This document shows, in pieces, positions 10,101 to 22,600 of a stretch of 64,000 nucleotides of DNA. Position 1 is the stretch's first letter. Every line of letters starts with the position of its first letter. A program made the position numbers and the translations under genes. The DNA is from Streptomyces tsukubensis (GTDB taxonomy: Bacteria; Actinomycetota; Actinomycetes; Streptomycetales; Streptomycetaceae). The stretch spans positions 7,524,501 through 7,588,500 of the forward strand of contig NZ_CP020700.1 in NCBI RefSeq assembly GCF_003932715.1. The letters run 5' to 3'. The notes under the pieces were generated by a model. The model saw only the letters and a program-made list of their open reading frames with translations, was not told the origin of the DNA and did no database searches.

Positions 10101-13100
10101 CAGCCCCAGCCCCGGCTCCAGTCCCAGCCCCGGCCTTGCCGCCCCCGGGCGGCCCGGCCGTGCGACCGTACCCCTGCTGCTCTCGGCCGGGAACCCCGAC
10201 TCGCTGCGGGACCAGGCCGAACGGCTCCTCGCCCGGCTCGACGCCGAACCGGGCGCCGCACTGGCCGACGTCGCCCACTCACTGGCCGTGGGCCGGGCCT
10301 CCCTCGAACACCGCGCCGCCGTTCTGGCCACCGACCCGGAGTCCGTACGGCGCTCCCTCACCGCACTCGCGCAGGGCAGGAGTTCGGGCGCGGTACTCAC
10401 CGGAGGCACCGGACGGCCGGGCAGGACCGCCTTCCTCTTCCCCGGGCAGGGCAGCCAGCGGGCCGGTGCCGGTGCCGAGCTCTACCGCGACGACCCCCTG
10501 TTCGCCGACGCCCTCGACGAGGTGCTCACCGCGCTCGACCCGCACCTCGACCTGCCGCTGCGCGACCTCCTGTTCGCCGCACCCGGCAGCGACGGAGCAG
10601 AGCTGCTCGAACGCACCCGCTACACCCAGCCCGCGCTGTTCGCCCTGGAGACGGCGCTGTTCCGGCTGGTCCGGCAGTGGGGGGTGCAGCCCGATCTGCT
10701 GATGGGGCACTCGGTCGGGGAACTCGCCGCCGCCCACGCGGCCGGTGTTCTGGACCTGCCCGACGCATGTGAGCTGGTGGCGGCCCGGGGACGGCTCATG
10801 GACGCACTGCCCGGCGGCGGCGCGATGGTCGCCGTCGAGGCGGCCGAGGACGAGGTACGGCAGACACTCCGCGAAGACGAGGCCGACCGGGCCGCCACCG
10901 GGACGCACCCCGGCCCCGTCCCCGTGGATATCGCCGCCGTCAACGGGCCCTCCTCCGTGGTGCTGTCCGGCGACGCGGACGCGGTGCACCGACTCGCCGA
11001 AGTGTTCCGCGCCCGCGGCCGCCGCACCCGGGCCCTCAACGTGAGCCACGCCTTCCACTCCGCCCGGACGGAAGGAATGCTTGACGCGTTCCGTCAGGTC
11101 GCCGAGGGACTGACCTATCACCCGCCCCGGATCCCGGTCGTCTCCAACCTGACCGGGCTGACGGCCACGGCCGGCGAACTCTGCTCACCGGACTACTGGG
11201 TACGCCATGTCCGGGCCACCGTGCGCTTCCTGGACGGCGCCCGCCGACTGAGGGCCGAGGGCGCCACGACGTACCTCGAACTCGGTCCCGGCGGAGTGCT
11301 GTCCGGGATGGTCCACGCCTGCCTGCCGGACCCCGGCGACGGCGGGACGGTCCCGCTGCTGCGCGACGGCCGCGGCGAGGTGGACGCGGTCCGCGCCGCA
11401 CTCGCCTCGCTGCATCTGCGTGGCGTCCCGGTGGACTGGTCGACGGGCTGGAGAGGCACCGCGGTCCGGCGGATCGACCTGCCCACCTACGCGTTCCGGC
11501 GACGGCGCTTCTGGCCGGAGCCCGCGCCCGCGTCCCGGCGCCCCGGCCCCCGGCCGGACACCGCCGGCCCCGGCCGCTACCGCATCGACTGGCAGCGGTC
11601 CGCCGAGCCCGTACCGGCCCGGCTCACCGGACGGTGGCTGCTGGTCACCCCGGACGGGCCGGGCACCGATGCCACCGCTCACGCCTGCGAGCAGGCGCTC
11701 GCCGGACACGGCGCCGACGTCGTGGTCGTCCGGGCCGGAGCCGCTGCCGAACGCGGTGAACTGGCCGCACTGCTGCCCGCGGAATCCGGTGGACTCACCG
11801 GCGTACTGTCCCTGCTGGGCCTGGCCGAAGGCCCCCATCCGGCCCTGGACACAGTCGACGCCGCCCTGACCGGCACCCTGCTCCTGATCCAGGCCCTCGG
11901 TGACAGCGGGACCGAAGCGCCGCTGTGGTGCGTCACCCGCGGTGCCGTGGCGACGGACGGCACCGAGACGGTCCGGCCCGAACAGGCCCAGATCTGGGGA
12001 CTGGGACGGGTGGCAGCACTGGAGCACCCCCGGCGCTGGGGCGGACTGGTCGATCTGCCGGCGCAGCTGGACGCCCCGGCACTGGACGCGCTGTGCGCGG
12101 TGCTGGCCGGACTCGACGGCGAAGACCAGATGGCCGTACGTCCCCGGGGACTGCTCGCCCGCCGGCTCGTCCACGCCCCGGCCGAAACCCCCTCGGGCCC
12201 GCCCTGGACACCCCGGGGCACGGTCCTGATCACAGGAGGCACCGGAGGCCTGGGCGCCCAAGTGGCGCTCCGGCTGGCGGAGCACGGCGCGGAGCACCTG
12301 GTGCTGCTGAGCCGCCGCGGCCCCGAAGCACCGGGAGCCGCCGCACTGGTCGCCGCACTGGCCGCACTCGGCAGCCGCAGCACCGTACTCGCCTGCGACG
12401 TCGCCGACCGCACCGCGCTGGAAAACGTCCTGGAACAGCTCCACGGCGAGTGCGACACCGTACGCGCGGTGGTGCACGCGGCAGGGCTCACCTCCGACAC
12501 CCCGATCGCGGACTGCACACCGGAGGAACTGTCCGCGCAGACGGCGGCCAAGACCCGCGGCGCGGCACACCTCGACACCCTCTTCGCCGACCACGACCTG
12601 GACGCCTTCGTCCTGTTCTCGTCCATCTCGGGCATCTGGGGAAGCGGCGGCCAGGGAGCGTACGCCGCGGCCAACGCCTACCTCGACGGTACGGCGGCGG
12701 CACGGCGCCGCCGGGGCCCGGCGGCGACCTCGGTGGCCTGGGGCCCCTGGGCCGGGGCGGGCATGGCCGACGGCGCGGTCGGCGACGCCCTCCGCCGGCA
12801 CGGCCTGGTCCCGATGGCACCCGCGTCGGCGCTCGCCGCGCTCGATGAGGCACTGCAACAGGGCGACGGGGAAACGGTCGTCGCTGTAGTGGACTGGAGC
12901 CGCTTCACCCCCACATTCACTTCGGTACGGGACAGTGCGCTGCTGCGCGGCCTGCCGGAGGCCGCGGCAGCGCAGACGTCCGCCGCGACCGGTACGGCGG
13001 CGGGCACGAGCCCGGACCCGGCGTGGCGGGAGCGGCTGGGGCGGCTCTCCGCACCGGAGGGCCGGAAGCTGCTGCGGGAGCTGGTCCGCGGCGAAGCCGC

Positions 13101-16100
13101 CGCCGTCCTGGGCCACGAGTCCGCCGACGGCTTCGCGCCCGACCGTCCCTTCCGCGAGGCGGGCTTCGATTCGCTCACCGCCGTCGAACTCCGCAACCGG
13201 CTGGTCGCCGCCACCGGGCTGCCGCTCACACCCACCGCCGTGTTCGACCATCCGACCGCCACCGCCCTCGGCACACACCTCTTCGCCCGCCTCGGAGGTA
13301 CGGACGACACCGCCCCCGCCCCGGCCACGCCCGCGCCCGTGCCCGCGGCGCCCGGCGAGCCGCTGGCGATCGTCTCGATGGCCTGCCGCTTCCCGGGCGG
13401 CGTCCGCTCGCCCGAAGACCTGTGGCAGCTCGTGGCCGACGGAGTGGACGCCATCACGGACCTGCCCGCCGACCGTGGCTGGCCACTGGACCGGCTCTAC
13501 GACCCGGACCCCCTGAACCCCGGCACCTTCTACACCACCGGAGGCGGTTTCCTGACCGGGGCCGCCGAGTTCGACGCCGAGTTCTTCGGGATCTCGCCGC
13601 GCGAGGCGCTGGCGATGGACCCCCAGCAGCGGCTGCTGCTGGAGACCAGCTGGGAGGCGCTGGAACGGGCCGGCGTCGACCCCGCCTCGGTACGCGGCAG
13701 CGAGGGCGGCGTCTATGTCGGCGTCGCCGCCCAGGGCTACGGCACCGGGCCCCAGGACCCGGCCGCCGAAGCCGAAGGACACCTGCTCAGCGGCACCGTG
13801 ACCAGCGTCGCCTCGGGCCGTATCGCCTACACCCTCGGACTCGGCGGCCCCGCCGTCACCGTGGAGACCGCCTGCTCCTCCTCCCTGGTGGCACTGCACC
13901 TGGCAGGCCAGGCACTGCGCTCGGGCGACTGCTCGTTCGCCCTCGTCGGCGGCGCAGCGGTGATGGCGAGCCCCGATGTCTTCGTCGAGTTCAGCCGCCA
14001 GCAGGGACTGTCGCCCGACGGCCGCTGCCGCTCCTTCGCCGACGGCGCGAACGGCACCGGCTGGGGCGAGGGAGTGGGCGTACTCCTGGTCGAAAGGCTG
14101 TCCGACGCCCGGCGCCTCGGGCACCCGGTGCTCGCCCTGGTGCGGGGCACGGCAGTGAACCAGGACGGCGCCAGCAACGGCCTGACTGCACCCAGCGGCC
14201 CCGCGCAGCAGCGCGTGATCGGGACCGCGCTCGCCGCCGCGGGGATCTCCGGCGCCGACGTCGACCTCGTCGAGGCGCACGGAACCGGCACGGTCCTCGG
14301 CGATCCGATCGAAGCACAGGCCCTGCTGGCTGCCTACGGTCAGGACCGGCCCGCCGGGCGGCCGTTGTGGCTCGGATCGCTGAAGTCCAACATCGGCCAC
14401 ACCCAGGCCGCCGCGGGAGTGGCCGGTGTCATCAAGACGGTGATGTCCCTGCGGCACGGAGTCCTTCCCCGGACCCTGCACGCGGAGGAGGCGTCGAGCC
14501 GGGTGGACTGGTCGGAGGGCGCGGTACGGCTGCTCGCGGAGGCCCGCCCCTGGGACGCCCCGGACGGGGACCGGCCGCGCCGGGCCGGAGTCTCCGCGTT
14601 CGGCATGAGCGGCACCAACGCCCACGCCGTCCTGGAGGCGGCACCCGACGCCGCGGCCACGACGGTCGGCGGGAACGCAGGAGACCCGCCGGGGGACGCC
14701 GACCGGACGGTCCCGTGGCTGCTCTCCGCCAGGACCCCGGCCGCCCTGCGGACCCAGGCCCGGCGGCTCGCCGAGCAGCTGCGGGCGAACCCCGCCCAGG
14801 GGCCCGCCGCGCTGGCCCACGCCCTGGCCACCACCCGTACCGCCCTGCCCTGCCGGGCGGCCGCCACCGGCCGCAGCCGCGACGAACTCCTCGCCTGGCT
14901 GGACGCCCTCGCCACCGGAGAGCCCGCGCCCCACGCGGTACAGGACCGTATCCGCGGCGGCCGTACCGTATTCGTCTTCCCCGGCCAGGGCTCGCAGTGG
15001 ACCGGCATGGCCGCGGAAATCCTCGGCACCTCGGAAGCGTTCACCGCGGCAGTCGCCGACTGCGAGCGCGCCCTTGCCCCGCACACCGACTGGTCCCTGA
15101 CCGAGGTGCTGCGCGGCGCCCCCGGCGCACCGTCCCTCGACCGTGTGGACGTCGTCCAGCCCGTGCTCTTCGCCATGATGGTGGCACTGGCCGCCCACTG
15201 GCGCGGCACCGGTGTCGCACCGGACGCGGTCGTGGGCCACAGCCAGGGCGAGATCGCCGCCGCCTGTGTCGCAGGGGCCCTGTCCCTCGACGACGCCGCA
15301 CGCGTGGTGGCGCTGCGCAGCCGGGCGCTGCTACGGCTGGCGGGCAGCGGCGGCATGGTGTCCGTCGCCGCCTCCGCCGACAGAACCGCGGCCCTGCTGC
15401 CCGAAGCCGGACGCAGCTGCGTGGCCGCCGTGAACGGCCCCGACTCCGTGGTCGTCGCGGGCGAGCCCGAAGAGCTGTCCGCCCTGCTGGCGGCCTGCGA
15501 CCGGGAAGGGCTGCGGGCCCGGACGATCCCGGTGAACTACGCCGCCCACTCGGCACAGGTCGCCGAGGTCGAGGACGAACTCCGCACCGCACTGGCCGGG
15601 ATCCGGCCACGGGCCTCCGCGATCCCCCTCTACTCCACGGTGACCGGCGAACCCGTCGCCGGAGAATCACTGGACGCCGACTACTGGTACCGCAATCTGC
15701 GCGAACCCGTCGACTTCGCGGGAGCCACCCGCAGCCTGCTGGAGTCCGGACACACCCTCTTCGTCGAGGTCGGTCCGCATCCGGTGCTGCTCGCCGGAAT
15801 CGAAGCCGTGGCCCACGAGGCCGGACGCGGCGTATCGGCGGTCGGCACCCTGCGGCGCGGCGACGGCGGCCGGGACCGGCTGCTGACCTCGCTGACCGAG
15901 GCCTGGGCGAGCGGCGGCGGCCCCGTCGACTGGCCGGCCTGGACCGCGGCGGCCGCCGGACCGGCCGCTGCGGCTCATGTCCCGCTGCCGACCTACCCCT
16001 TCCAGTACGAGCGGTACTGGCTGCCCACACCCGGCCGCAGCGGCCCGCCCACCGCCGCCGGAGCCGCCGCGGAGCCCGTGGTGGCCGAGGTGGCCGAGGT

Positions 16101-16671
16101 GGCCGAGGTGGCGGTGCCGGACGACGACACCACCCCGGCCGAGCGGCTGGCGGCCCGGCTGGCCCCGCTGGACCGGCAGGCACGCCGACAGACGATCCTC
16201 GGCCTCACCATCGGCCATGCGGCCGCGGTCCTCGGACACCCGGGAACCGGTCCGGTGCGCCCCGAACGCTCCTTCGCGGAAGTCGGTTTCGACTCCCTGC
16301 TCGTGGTCCGGTTCCGGAACCTCCTGTGCGAGGCCACCGGACTGGACCTCCCGCCGACGATCGTCTTCGACCATCCGACCCCCGCCGCGCTCGCCGCCCA
16401 TCTGGATACGGAGCTGTCCAGCGCCCCCCAGGAGCCTCCGCCGCTGCTGGCCGAGCTGGACCGGCTGGCCGCGACCCTCGCGGCGGTCCCGCCCGGCACG
16501 GAGGGCGCCGACGAGGTCGGGGACCGGCTGAACGAACTGCTGCGCACCTGGGCCCTGCGCACCGTACCCGTGGGCGGCCCGGCGTCCCCGCCCCCACCGG
16601 TGGACGACGCCGCGACCGCGACGGCGGACGAGCTGTTCGCCCTGCTCGACAACAACTTCGGCATGTCCTGA
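2422..16671 (+). CDS. Type I modular PKS 1: loading module and modules 1-3 (BafAI-like)
   Basis: 4749-residue first subunit of the assembly line. Domain order: AT(L)-ACP(L) / KS-AT-KR-ACP / KS-AT-KR-ACP / KS-AT-ACP, ending in a docking tail ([11 protein letters not shown]). Active-site residues include loading AT Ser192, ACP(L) Ser510, KS1 Cys741, AT1 Ser1186, ACP1 Ser2056, KS2 Cys2299, AT2 Ser2764, ACP2 Ser3584, KS3 Cys3818, AT3 Ser4274 and ACP3 Ser4625. There is no N-terminal KS-type docking segment or KSQ, as expected for a chain-initiating AT-ACP. The ATG at 2422 is chosen over the in-frame GTG at 2341 because GAAGGAG (2404-2410) precedes it and homologous loading ATs start here. The series OH, OH, ketone matches C23, C21 and C19 of bafilomycin-type macrolides. 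A TTA codon lies at 5488. Only 16 bases separate it from the next gene. Confidence 0.95.
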   Translation: MAHSTGTGSPFLWTLVGSGRNALAAGARTLREHLADRDDWHPADVALTLARTAAPGSLRAALVAHDREGFLERLDALAEGRGIPGLAEGTPATPERRIAFVFPGQGAQWPRMAVDLLDESAVYRARMDECAQALEPFIDWSLTDALRNPGAAGGPDVDRPDVVQPLLFAVTVSLAALWRSYGVDPDAVLGHSVGEVTAAAVSGALSLDDCARVVALWSRAQATLVGRGDMVSVMAPVHEVAPLLGRWDGRLVVAGVNGPRSVIVSGDCDAAAELLGELAAAKVHARRIAVGLAAHSAHIDEIIPRMRTDLAPLRPLVPRLPYYSALTGGLVDTPVLDADYWCRNLRSTVEFRQAAGSLLRDGHDVLLEISPHPVLTSALADCVEERGAEAEVLGTLRRDQGGLGRFLTSLGELYVRGVTPDREAVSAGQPARLLDLPLSVLDASGPADGTRPDDEEGTDAVALRAELTGRAEPEQRAVLLRLLGREITALTGRSDPVAGDPTFRDLGFDSVTAVELCNRLSAATAVRIPVTAVFDHPNPAELAGYLRARIVGDPSAAGPEPAAPVRAPDDDPVVIVSMGCRYPGGVSSPEELWTLVSNGIDAVSVLPADRGWDTVGRYDPAPGTPGRYYQREAGTLDAAGFDAEFFGISPREALAMDPQQRLLLETGWEVLERAGIDPAGLRRSRTGVFVGAMTMDYGPRLEQGTDLGGHLLTGNTGSVASGRLAYSLGLEGAAITVDTACSASLVALHLAVRALRSGECSLALAGGVTVMPTLGMLVEFSRQGGLAPDGRCKAFAAAADGFGLAEGVGMLLVERLSDARRNGHPVLAVIRGSAVNQDGASNGLTAPNGPSQQRVIRAALADAGLAAADVDVVEAHGTGTRLGDPIEAQALLATYGQDRPADRPVRIGSLKSNIGHTQAAAGVGGVIKSVLAMRHGVMPKTLHVDGPTPEVDWSAGAGELLTEAREWPETGRPRRAGVSSFGVSGTNAHVVLESVPVEVPVETPGAVPGSMVWPLSGRDGAALRGQAAALAARLAAEPGLGALDVGHSLAVGRSRFAERAVVVGADRDELLTGVASLADGTESSAVVTGGGAVSGRSVLVFPGQGSQWVGMAAGLLEECGVFAGRMAECERALSAYVDWSLTEVVRSSGSLDAVDVVQPVLWAVMVSLAEVWRSHGIVPDGVVGHSQGEVAAACVAGGLSLEDGAKVVALRSRAVVALAGRGGMASVALSAAEVRERIGAWKGRLSVAAVNGPRSTVVSGDADAVTELLEQCEAEGVRARRIEVDYASHSVQVEEIRERLLDDLHGITPVSGALPFWSTVTGGWLDTASLDAAYWYRSLRETVRFEEATRELLAEGFRFFVEPSPHPVLAVAVGESVEAAAVDAAVLGTLRRGEGGLRQLQLALGQAYTQGLPVDWEPLFAGTGARRVDLPTYAFQRRDYWLTAPDPVPASPAAEDRWDDLEQQDPARLADALGVCRDALDEVLPALAAWRSGRARERRADSWRYHVSWSPLTAVPADGLTGRWLALRPENATAAAVLDTLGAVGADLVECRVDDPGTTREQLAALLKEVTGEQPVTGVLSLLSWEERFHPGHPDLPGGPALTLALVQALEDTGIDAPLWILTTGTAVLGGSERPGHVGQAASAALGRTLAMEHPHRWGGLVDLPEAPDERTVRRLCAVLAGAVPDEEQVAVRSTGVHGRRLRPAPPRPLPKGRTDRKDPTDRTGAGALWDSDRPGTVLVTGGTGGVGSHTARWLARRGTPRLLLVSRRGAEAPGAEELRTELIALGTEVAFAACDVADRAALAELVADIPAEYPLRAVVHAAGALDDGMLGALDPERLAFSLRAKLTAAQNLHEVTAAHDLSAFVVFSSVMGVVGSAGQGNYAAANAAVDALVAARRAAGLPGTAVAWGAWAGRGMLADGVAVRLRDFGMPVMEPESAVTAIGRAFAEDDALVLVADVDWRRFATGMGLRSTALLAGLPEPAAATASPDIAVPPVREEGDPAGGLRERVAALPRREDRAAMLTELVRTHAAAVLRHSDTEAVLPEKAFSVLGFDSLTSVELRNRLAAATGLKLPATVLFDHPTPSALAGRLLTELALPDPDPTHGTATAAESGSAADPAAGPGPNEPIAIIGMGCRFPGGVERPEDLWRLLSEGTDAIADWPADRGWDTGELYDPDPDRPGTTYTVQGGFLTGAADFDAEFFGISPREALAMDPQQRLLLETAWEAAESAGQDPTSLKDRQIGVYIGTNGQDYPSLLEGAEGISEGHLLTGNTASVLSGRLSYVLGLQGPSLTLDTACSSSLVALHLAVQALRRGDCEQAFAGGVTVMSTPRLFVEFSRQRGLAADGRCKAFSAEADGTGWGEGAGVLLLERHSDALRHGHPVLALVSGTAVNQDGASNGLTAPNGPSQQQVVRAALADAALSADRIDAVEAHGTGTRLGDPIEAQALQAVHGPGRPADRPLWLGSVKSNIGHTQAAAGVAGVMKMVLAIRHGELPGTLHIGAPNPHVDWSGGEIRLLTERTPWPETGRPRRAGVSSFGISGTNAHVIVEQAPDTVAVPSPSPGSSPSPGLAAPGRPGRATVPLLLSAGNPDSLRDQAERLLARLDAEPGAALADVAHSLAVGRASLEHRAAVLATDPESVRRSLTALAQGRSSGAVLTGGTGRPGRTAFLFPGQGSQRAGAGAELYRDDPLFADALDEVLTALDPHLDLPLRDLLFAAPGSDGAELLERTRYTQPALFALETALFRLVRQWGVQPDLLMGHSVGELAAAHAAGVLDLPDACELVAARGRLMDALPGGGAMVAVEAAEDEVRQTLREDEADRAATGTHPGPVPVDIAAVNGPSSVVLSGDADAVHRLAEVFRARGRRTRALNVSHAFHSARTEGMLDAFRQVAEGLTYHPPRIPVVSNLTGLTATAGELCSPDYWVRHVRATVRFLDGARRLRAEGATTYLELGPGGVLSGMVHACLPDPGDGGTVPLLRDGRGEVDAVRAALASLHLRGVPVDWSTGWRGTAVRRIDLPTYAFRRRRFWPEPAPASRRPGPRPDTAGPGRYRIDWQRSAEPVPARLTGRWLLVTPDGPGTDATAHACEQALAGHGADVVVVRAGAAAERGELAALLPAESGGLTGVLSLLGLAEGPHPALDTVDAALTGTLLLIQALGDSGTEAPLWCVTRGAVATDGTETVRPEQAQIWGLGRVAALEHPRRWGGLVDLPAQLDAPALDALCAVLAGLDGEDQMAVRPRGLLARRLVHAPAETPSGPPWTPRGTVLITGGTGGLGAQVALRLAEHGAEHLVLLSRRGPEAPGAAALVAALAALGSRSTVLACDVADRTALENVLEQLHGECDTVRAVVHAAGLTSDTPIADCTPEELSAQTAAKTRGAAHLDTLFADHDLDAFVLFSSISGIWGSGGQGAYAAANAYLDGTAAARRRRGPAATSVAWGPWAGAGMADGAVGDALRRHGLVPMAPASALAALDEALQQGDGETVVAVVDWSRFTPTFTSVRDSALLRGLPEAAAAQTSAATGTAAGTSPDPAWRERLGRLSAPEGRKLLRELVRGEAAAVLGHESADGFAPDRPFREAGFDSLTAVELRNRLVAATGLPLTPTAVFDHPTATALGTHLFARLGGTDDTAPAPATPAPVPAAPGEPLAIVSMACRFPGGVRSPEDLWQLVADGVDAITDLPADRGWPLDRLYDPDPLNPGTFYTTGGGFLTGAAEFDAEFFGISPREALAMDPQQRLLLETSWEALERAGVDPASVRGSEGGVYVGVAAQGYGTGPQDPAAEAEGHLLSGTVTSVASGRIAYTLGLGGPAVTVETACSSSLVALHLAGQALRSGDCSFALVGGAAVMASPDVFVEFSRQQGLSPDGRCRSFADGANGTGWGEGVGVLLVERLSDARRLGHPVLALVRGTAVNQDGASNGLTAPSGPAQQRVIGTALAAAGISGADVDLVEAHGTGTVLGDPIEAQALLAAYGQDRPAGRPLWLGSLKSNIGHTQAAAGVAGVIKTVMSLRHGVLPRTLHAEEASSRVDWSEGAVRLLAEARPWDAPDGDRPRRAGVSAFGMSGTNAHAVLEAAPDAAATTVGGNAGDPPGDADRTVPWLLSARTPAALRTQARRLAEQLRANPAQGPAALAHALATTRTALPCRAAATGRSRDELLAWLDALATGEPAPHAVQDRIRGGRTVFVFPGQGSQWTGMAAEILGTSEAFTAAVADCERALAPHTDWSLTEVLRGAPGAPSLDRVDVVQPVLFAMMVALAAHWRGTGVAPDAVVGHSQGEIAAACVAGALSLDDAARVVALRSRALLRLAGSGGMVSVAASADRTAALLPEAGRSCVAAVNGPDSVVVAGEPEELSALLAACDREGLRARTIPVNYAAHSAQVAEVEDELRTALAGIRPRASAIPLYSTVTGEPVAGESLDADYWYRNLREPVDFAGATRSLLESGHTLFVEVGPHPVLLAGIEAVAHEAGRGVSAVGTLRRGDGGRDRLLTSLTEAWASGGGPVDWPAWTAAAAGPAAAAHVPLPTYPFQYERYWLPTPGRSGPPTAAGAAAEPVVAEVAEVAEVAVPDDDTTPAERLAARLAPLDRQARRQTILGLTIGHAAAVLGHPGTGPVRPERSFAEVGFDSLLVVRFRNLLCEATGLDLPPTIVFDHPTPAALAAHLDTELSSAPQEPPPLLAELDRLAATLAAVPPGTEGADEVGDRLNELLRTWALRTVPVGGPASPPPPVDDAATATADELFALLDNNFGMS
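4840..5012 (+). repeat. 173-base tract in KS1 repeated identically in KS8
   Basis: Matches 37933-38105 base for base by eye, between the [12 protein letters not shown] and ALADAG segments of the KS. Similarity continues, with scattered differences, through the KS-AT linker. Confidence 0.8.
5320..6735 (+). repeat. Module 1 AT cassette shared with module 11
   Basis: From the end of KS1 through the AT to the post-AT linker, this block is near-identical to 55326-56740 in most stretches. Short divergent patches occur near 5621-5675 and 6350-6610. Confidence 0.8.
5488..5490 (+). promoter_or_regulatory. In-frame TTA leucine codon (possible bldA control) in PKS 1
   Basis: TTA codon in the KS1-AT1 linker (GAALRGQ), in the frame starting at 2422. 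TTA is very rare in Streptomyces genes and is read by the developmentally regulated bldA tRNA, so it can limit translation of the first PKS gene. Confidence 0.7.
8800..13300 (+). other. PKS module 2 (KS-AT-KR-ACP), malonyl
   Basis: KS Cys2299. AT with GHSVGE and HAFHS, the malonyl signature (residues 2876-2880). KR has TGGTGGLG, Tyr3414 and the A-type Trp in SGIWGSGGQ, and lacks LDD. This is the A1 pattern and should give the hydroxyl that becomes C21, the usual site of ester or sugar attachment in hygrolides. Confidence 0.9.
13357..16420 (+). other. PKS module 3 (KS-AT-ACP), no ketoreductase
   Basis: KS with VETACSSS (Cys3818; Glu replaces the usual Asp). AT with GHSQGE and VNYAAHS, a variant of the methylmalonyl YASH motif. 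Only about 130 residues lie between the AT end (YWLPTPG, near 16018) and the ACP, so no KR fits. The beta-keto group is left intact, matching the C19 carbonyl that closes the hemiketal ring in plecomacrolides. Confidence 0.9.
16081..16113 (+). repeat. GTGGCCGAG nine-base tandem repeat in the AT3-ACP3 linker
   Basis: Three exact 9-base copies plus a partial copy encode a [11 protein letters not shown] stretch in the linker where the KR would sit in other modules. Confidence 0.9.
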
Positions 16672-16687
16672 GAGGGAGCTGGCACCG

Positions 16688-19600
16688 ATGCCCGACGACC
16701 AGAAGCTGCTCGACTACCTCAGGCGCGCCACAGCAGACCTCGGTGACGCCAGAAGACGGCTGCGGGAGGCCGAGGAAGCCCGCCACGAACCGATCGCGAT
16801 CGTCTCCATGGCCTGCCGCTATCCCGGCGGGGCGAACACTCCCGAACTGCTGTGGGACCTGCTGTCCCGGGGCACCGACGCGATATCCGAGTGGCCGGTC
16901 GACCGCGGCTGGGACGTCGACGCCCTCTACGACCCGGACCCCGACCGGTCCGGTACCTCCTACACCCGGCACGGCGGCTTCCTGCACGAGGCGGCCGAGT
17001 TCGACGCCGAGTTCTTCGGGATCTCGCCGCGTGAGGCGCTGGCGATGGACCCGCAGCAGCGGCTGGTGCTGGAGACCGCCTGGGAGGCGGTCGAGCGGGC
17101 GGCGATGGATCCCCGGGCCCTGCGGCGGACCGGCACCGGTGTCTTCCTCGGGGCGATCGGCAACGGCTACGGCACCGACTCCCGTCATCTCCCCGAGGTC
17201 CAGGGCCTGCTGGACACCGGAACCGCGAGCAGTGTGATCTCCGGCCGGATCGCCTACACCCTGGGCCTGGAAGGCCCTGCCGTCACCGTCGACACGGCCT
17301 GCTCGTCCTCCCTGGTCGCGCTCCACCTCGCGATCCGGGCCCTGCGGGCGGGCGACTGCTCGCTGGCCCTGGCCGGCGGGGTCACGGTGATGGCGACCCC
17401 CGACGCCTTCGTGGCGTTCAGCCGCCAGCGGGCCCTCTCGGCCGACGGGCGCTGCAAGGCCTTCGGATCCGGAGCGGACGGCACCGGCTGGTCCGAGGGC
17501 GTCGGCGTGCTGCTGCTGGAGCGGCTGTCCGACGCCCGCCGCAACGGCCACCGGGTCCTGGCCGTGGTCCGGGGCTCGGCCACCAACCAGGACGGTGCGA
17601 GCAACGGCCTGACGGCGCCCAGCGGACCGGCCCAGCAGCGGGTGATCCGGGCGGCGCTGGCCGACGCCGGACTGACCGCGTCCGACGTGGACGCCGTCGA
17701 GGCCCACGGCACCGGCACCAAGCTGGGCGACCCCATCGAGGCCCAGGCGCTGCTGGCGACGTACGGCCGTGACCGCCCGGTGGAACAGCCCTTGTGGCTC
17801 GGGTCGTTGAAGTCGAACATCGGCCACACCTCGGCGGCGGCCGGAGTCGGCGGGGTCATCAAGATGGTGCTGGCCATCCAGCACGGCGAACTGCCGCGGA
17901 CCCTGCACACGGATGTGCCGACGCCGATGGCGGACTGGTCGGCGGGCGCCGTGAAACTGCTGACCGAGGCCCGTACCTGGGACGGTACGGGGCGTCCGCG
18001 CCGGGCCGGAGTGTCCGCGTTCGGCGTCAGCGGAACCAACGCGCATCTCATCCTGGAGGAGGCCCCGGCCCGGGAATCCGCTCCCGCGGACCGTCCCGCC
18101 GACCGGCCGGAGCAGCAGGGCCCCCTGCCCTGGGTGCTGTCGGGGCGGACCGGCGAGGCGCTGCGCGCCCAGGCGGCCAGGCTGCTGGCGCAGCTGAACG
18201 GCGGATCCGGCCCGTCCCTCGGCGAGATCGGCCGCGCCCTCGCCACCACCCGTACGGCATTCGAGCAGCGGGCCGTGGTGGTGGCCGAGGACCGGGACCG
18301 GATGCTCGAAGGCGTACAAGCGCTGGCCACGGGCGAATCCGTACCGCAGCTGGTGGTGGGTGGCGGGGTGTCGGGCGGCCGTACCGTGCTGGTGTTTCCG
18401 GGGCAGGGGTCGCAGTGGGTGGGGATGGCTGTGGGGCTGCTGGAGGAGTGCGGGGTTTTCGCGGGTCGGATGGCGGAGTGTGAGCGGGCGCTCTCGCCTT
18501 ATGTGGAGTGGTCTCTTGAAGAGGCGTTGGGTTCGTCGGTGTTGTTGGGGCGGGTGGATGTGGTGCAGCCGGTGTTGTGGGCGGTGATGGTGTCGTTGGC
18601 GGAGGTGTGGCGGTCGCATGGGGTTGTGGTGGATGGGGTGGTGGGGCATTCGCAGGGTGAGGTGGCGGCGGCGTGTGTGGCGGGTGGGCTGTCCCTGGAG
18701 GACGGGGCGCGGGTGGTGGCGTTGCGGAGCCGTGCGGTGGTGGCGCTGGCCGGAAGCGGTGGGATGGCGTCGGTTGCGCTTTCGGCCGTGGAGGTACGGG
18801 AGCGGATCGGGGTCTGGGAGGGCAGGTTGTCGGTGGCGGCGGTCAACGGGCCCCGGTCGACCGTCGTGTCCGGTGATGCGGACGCGGTCACGGAGCTCCT
18901 GGAGCAGCTCGACCTCGAAGAGGTACGGGCCCGCCGCATCGAGGTCGACTATGCCTCGCACTCCGTACAGGTGGAGGAGATCCGCGAACGGCTACTCGAT
19001 GATCTGCACGGCATCGCCCCCGTCTCGGGCACGCTGCCGTTCTGGTCCACCGTCACCGGAGGCTGGCTGGATACGGCGTCGCTGGATGCCGCGTACTGGT
19101 ACCGCAATCTCCGGGAGACCGTCCGGTTCGAGGAAGCCACCCGCGAACTCCTGACGGAAGGCTTCCGGTTCTTCGTCGAGGCCTCCCCGCACCCCGTACT
19201 CGGCTTCGCCGTCCAGCAGACCGCCGAAGAGGCCGGTGCCACCGACTCCCCCGAGGGCCCGGCGGCGGCTCTGGGCACGCTCCGGCGCGGCGAGGGCGGT
19301 CTCCACCGCTTTCTGCTCTCCCTGGGCGAGGCCCACGCCTCCGGCCTGTCGCCCGACTGGGACCGGCTGTTCGCCGGGCACCGCTCGGACGACGTCTCCC
19401 TGCCGACCTACCCCTTCCAGCGCCGCGCGTTCTGGCTGGAGCACCCCGGCACCGAACCGGCCGGCGGCCCCGGACCGTCCACCGAGGAGGAAGACCTCTG
19501 GGAGGCCCTCGGCGGCGGCGACCTGGACCGGTTCACGGCGGCCCTCGGGGTGGCTCCCGAAGACCCCCTGAACCTGGTGCTCCCCGCGCTCACCACCTGG

Positions 19601-22600
19601 CGCAACGAGCGCAGCGAGCGGTCCGTCGTCGACTCCTGGCGCTACCGCGTCACCTGGCGCGCCCTGCCCGAGGGACCCCCGGCCGCACTGACCGGCCACT
19701 GGCTCGTCCTCTCCCCGGCCGGGGAGTCCGAGGACCGGTCGCACCTGTCGGCCGAAACCGTACGAGCCCTGGAACAGGCCGGAGCCACCGTGGTCCGGCT
19801 GCGGCTCACCGAATCCGACGCCGAGCGTACGGTGCTGGGTGACCGGATCCGCGAAGCCCTGGCACCCCTGCCAGGACCGGTCACCGGGATCCTGTCGCTG
19901 CTGGGCCTCGACGAGCGCCCGCACTCCGTGCACTCCGCCGTCCCGCTGGGCACCGCGCTCAGCCTGGCCTTGGTGCAGTGCCTCGGCGATACCGGGATCG
20001 ACGCACCCCTGTGGTGGGCGACCAGCGGAGCCGTATCCACGGGAAGCACCGACACCGGCCCGGTCAGTGCCGCACAGAACCTGCTCTGGGGGCTCGGCCG
20101 GGTGGCCGCACTGGAGTACCCGCAGCGCTGGGGCGGTCTGGTCGACCTTCCGGAGACCCTGGACGACGACACCGCCGCCCGCCTCTGCCGGGTACTGGCC
20201 GGGGAAGCCGGGGACGAGGACCAGACAGCGGTACGGGCTGATGCCTGTTACGGCCGTCGCCTGGTCCGATCCCCTCTCGGCGGCACCACGCCGAGCCGGA
20301 CGTGGCGGCCCGGCGGAAGCGTCCTGATCACCGGCGGCACCGGCGGGATCGGCGCACAGATCGCGCGCTGGCTGGCCCGGCGCGGAGCCGCGCATCTCGT
20401 ACTGGTCAGCCGCCGCGGTACGGACGCGCCCGGCGCGGCCGAGCTCTCCGCCGAACTGACCGCACTCGGCGCCCGGACCACCGTGGCCGCCTGCGACGTC
20501 GCCGACCTGGACGCCCTGCGCGCCCTGAAGGACGGCCTGGAACGCGACGGCGACCGGATCGGCACCGTCTTCCACGCCGCGGGCGCCGGACTCCTGGTGC
20601 CGCTGCCCACGACCGACCTGGACGAGTTCGCCGACACCCTCTACGCCAAAGTCGGCGGGGCCCGCAATCTGGACCTCCTGTTCGACCACGAATCGCTCGA
20701 CGCGTTCGTCCTGTTCTCCTCCATCTCGGGCGTATGGGGCAGCGCCGACCACGGCGCCTACGCCGCCGCCAACGCCTACCTCGACGGTCTCGCCGAGAAC
20801 CGCCGCCGGCGCGGCCTGGCGGCGACCTCCGTCGTCTGGGGCATCTGGAACCCCGAAGGCGGAGCAGGAATGGCCGCCGCACTGGTGGAAGAGACCCTCC
20901 GCGGCCACGGCGTCCTGTTCATGCCGCCCGCGGTGGCCATCACCGGGCTCCAGCAGGTACTGGACCACGACGAGACGGTGGTCCTCGTCGCCGACATCGA
21001 CTGGGACCGCTTCGCGGCCGTGTTCACCTCGGCCCGCCCCAGCCCGCTGATCGCCGAACTCCCCGAGGTACGCAGGGCCCTGGCCCCCGAACCGGACACC
21101 GCATCCGGCGAAACCGCCGGAACGTCCTCGGCACTGGGCGACCGGCTGCGCCCGCTCCCCGCCGCCGAGCGGACCCGGGTCCTGGTCGACCTGGTGAGGA
21201 CGCACGCCGCCACCGTCCTCGGCCACGAATCGCTTGACGCGATCGCCTCCGGCCGTGCCTTCCGCGACCTCGGCTTCGACTCGCTGACCGCCGTCGACAT
21301 GCGCAACCGGCTCAACACCGCCACCGGACTGCGGCTCCCCGTCACCGTCGTCTTCGACTACTCCTCGGCCTCGGCGCTGGCACGGCATCTGGAGACCGCA
21401 CTCCTGGGAGCGGCCGAACAGCCCGCGGCAGTCTCCCCGCCCCCGCCGGTCCCGGCCGCCGCGGACGACGACCCGATCGTGATCGTCTCCATGAGCTGCC
21501 GCTACCCCGGCGGCGTACACACCCCCGAAGACCTGTGGCGCCTGGTCGCCGAAGGCCGCGACGCGGTCTCCGAACTGCCGTCCGACCGCGGCTGGGACCT
21601 GGACGGCCTCTACGACGCGGACCCCGACCGGCCCGGCAAGAGCTACACCGCCGCAGGCGGATTCGTCCACGAAGCGGGCCGGTTCGACCCCGGGTTCTTC
21701 GGGATCTCGCCCCGCGAGGCACTGGCGATGGACCCGCAGCAGCGGCTGCTCCTCGAAACCTCCTGGGAGGCGATCGAACGCGCCGGCATCGACCCGTCCA
21801 CCCTGCACGGCACCTCCACCGGCATCTTCGCCGGAGCGTCCTACCAGGGCTACGGCGGCAATCTGCGGGACGTCCCCGACGAACTGGAGGGCCTGCTCAT
21901 CGCGGGCATCTCCACCAGCGTCCTGTCCGGACGGGTCGCCTACCAACTGGGCCTGCGGGGACCCGCGGTGACAGTGGACACCGCATGCTCCTCGTCCCTG
22001 GTCGCCGTACACCTGGCGGCCCGGTCGCTGCGCTCCGGCGAGTGCACCCTGGCGCTGGCCGGCGGCGCGACCGTCATGGGCACCCCGCTGTCCTTCACCG
22101 GATTCAGCCGGCAGCGCGGGCTCGCCGAAGACGGGCGCTGCAAGTCCTTCGCCGCCGCGGCGGACGGCTTCGGCATGGCCGAAGGTGTGGGTCTGCTGGT
22201 GCTGGAACGGCTCTCGGAGGCCCGCCGCAACGGACATCCGGTGCTGGCGGTCCTCCGCGGATCCGCGATCAACCAGGACGGCGCGAGCAACGGGCTGACC
22301 GCACCCAGCGGCCTGGCCCAGCAGGGGGTGATCCGGGACGCCCTGGCGAACGCCCGGTTGGCGGCCGCCGATATCGACGCGGTGGAGGCGCACGGCACCG
22401 GAACCCGGCTGGGCGACCCCATCGAGGCCGACGCGCTGCTGGCCGCCTACGGCCGCGACCGGCCCGCCGGACAGCCCCTGTGGCTGGGATCCCTGAAGTC
22501 CAACATCGGCCACACCCAGGCCGCCGCCGGCGTCGCCGGAATCATGAAGATGGTCCTGGCGATGGGCCACGGCGTACTGCCGCGCACCCTCCACATCGAC

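Noticed and set aside
11185..15240. Long open frame on the minus strand (about 1350 codons), with others such as 18992-23920 and 25403-28387
   Set aside because: They lie opposite PKS domains that carry intact catalytic motifs. Their Gly/Gln/Arg-rich translations show no known domain; such frames arise from the GC3 bias of the sense strand.
13023..17237. Long plus-strand frame in a different phase from PKS 1
   Set aside because: Arg/Pro/Gly-rich shadow of the PKS frame, crossing the PKS 1/PKS 2 gene boundary, without domains.
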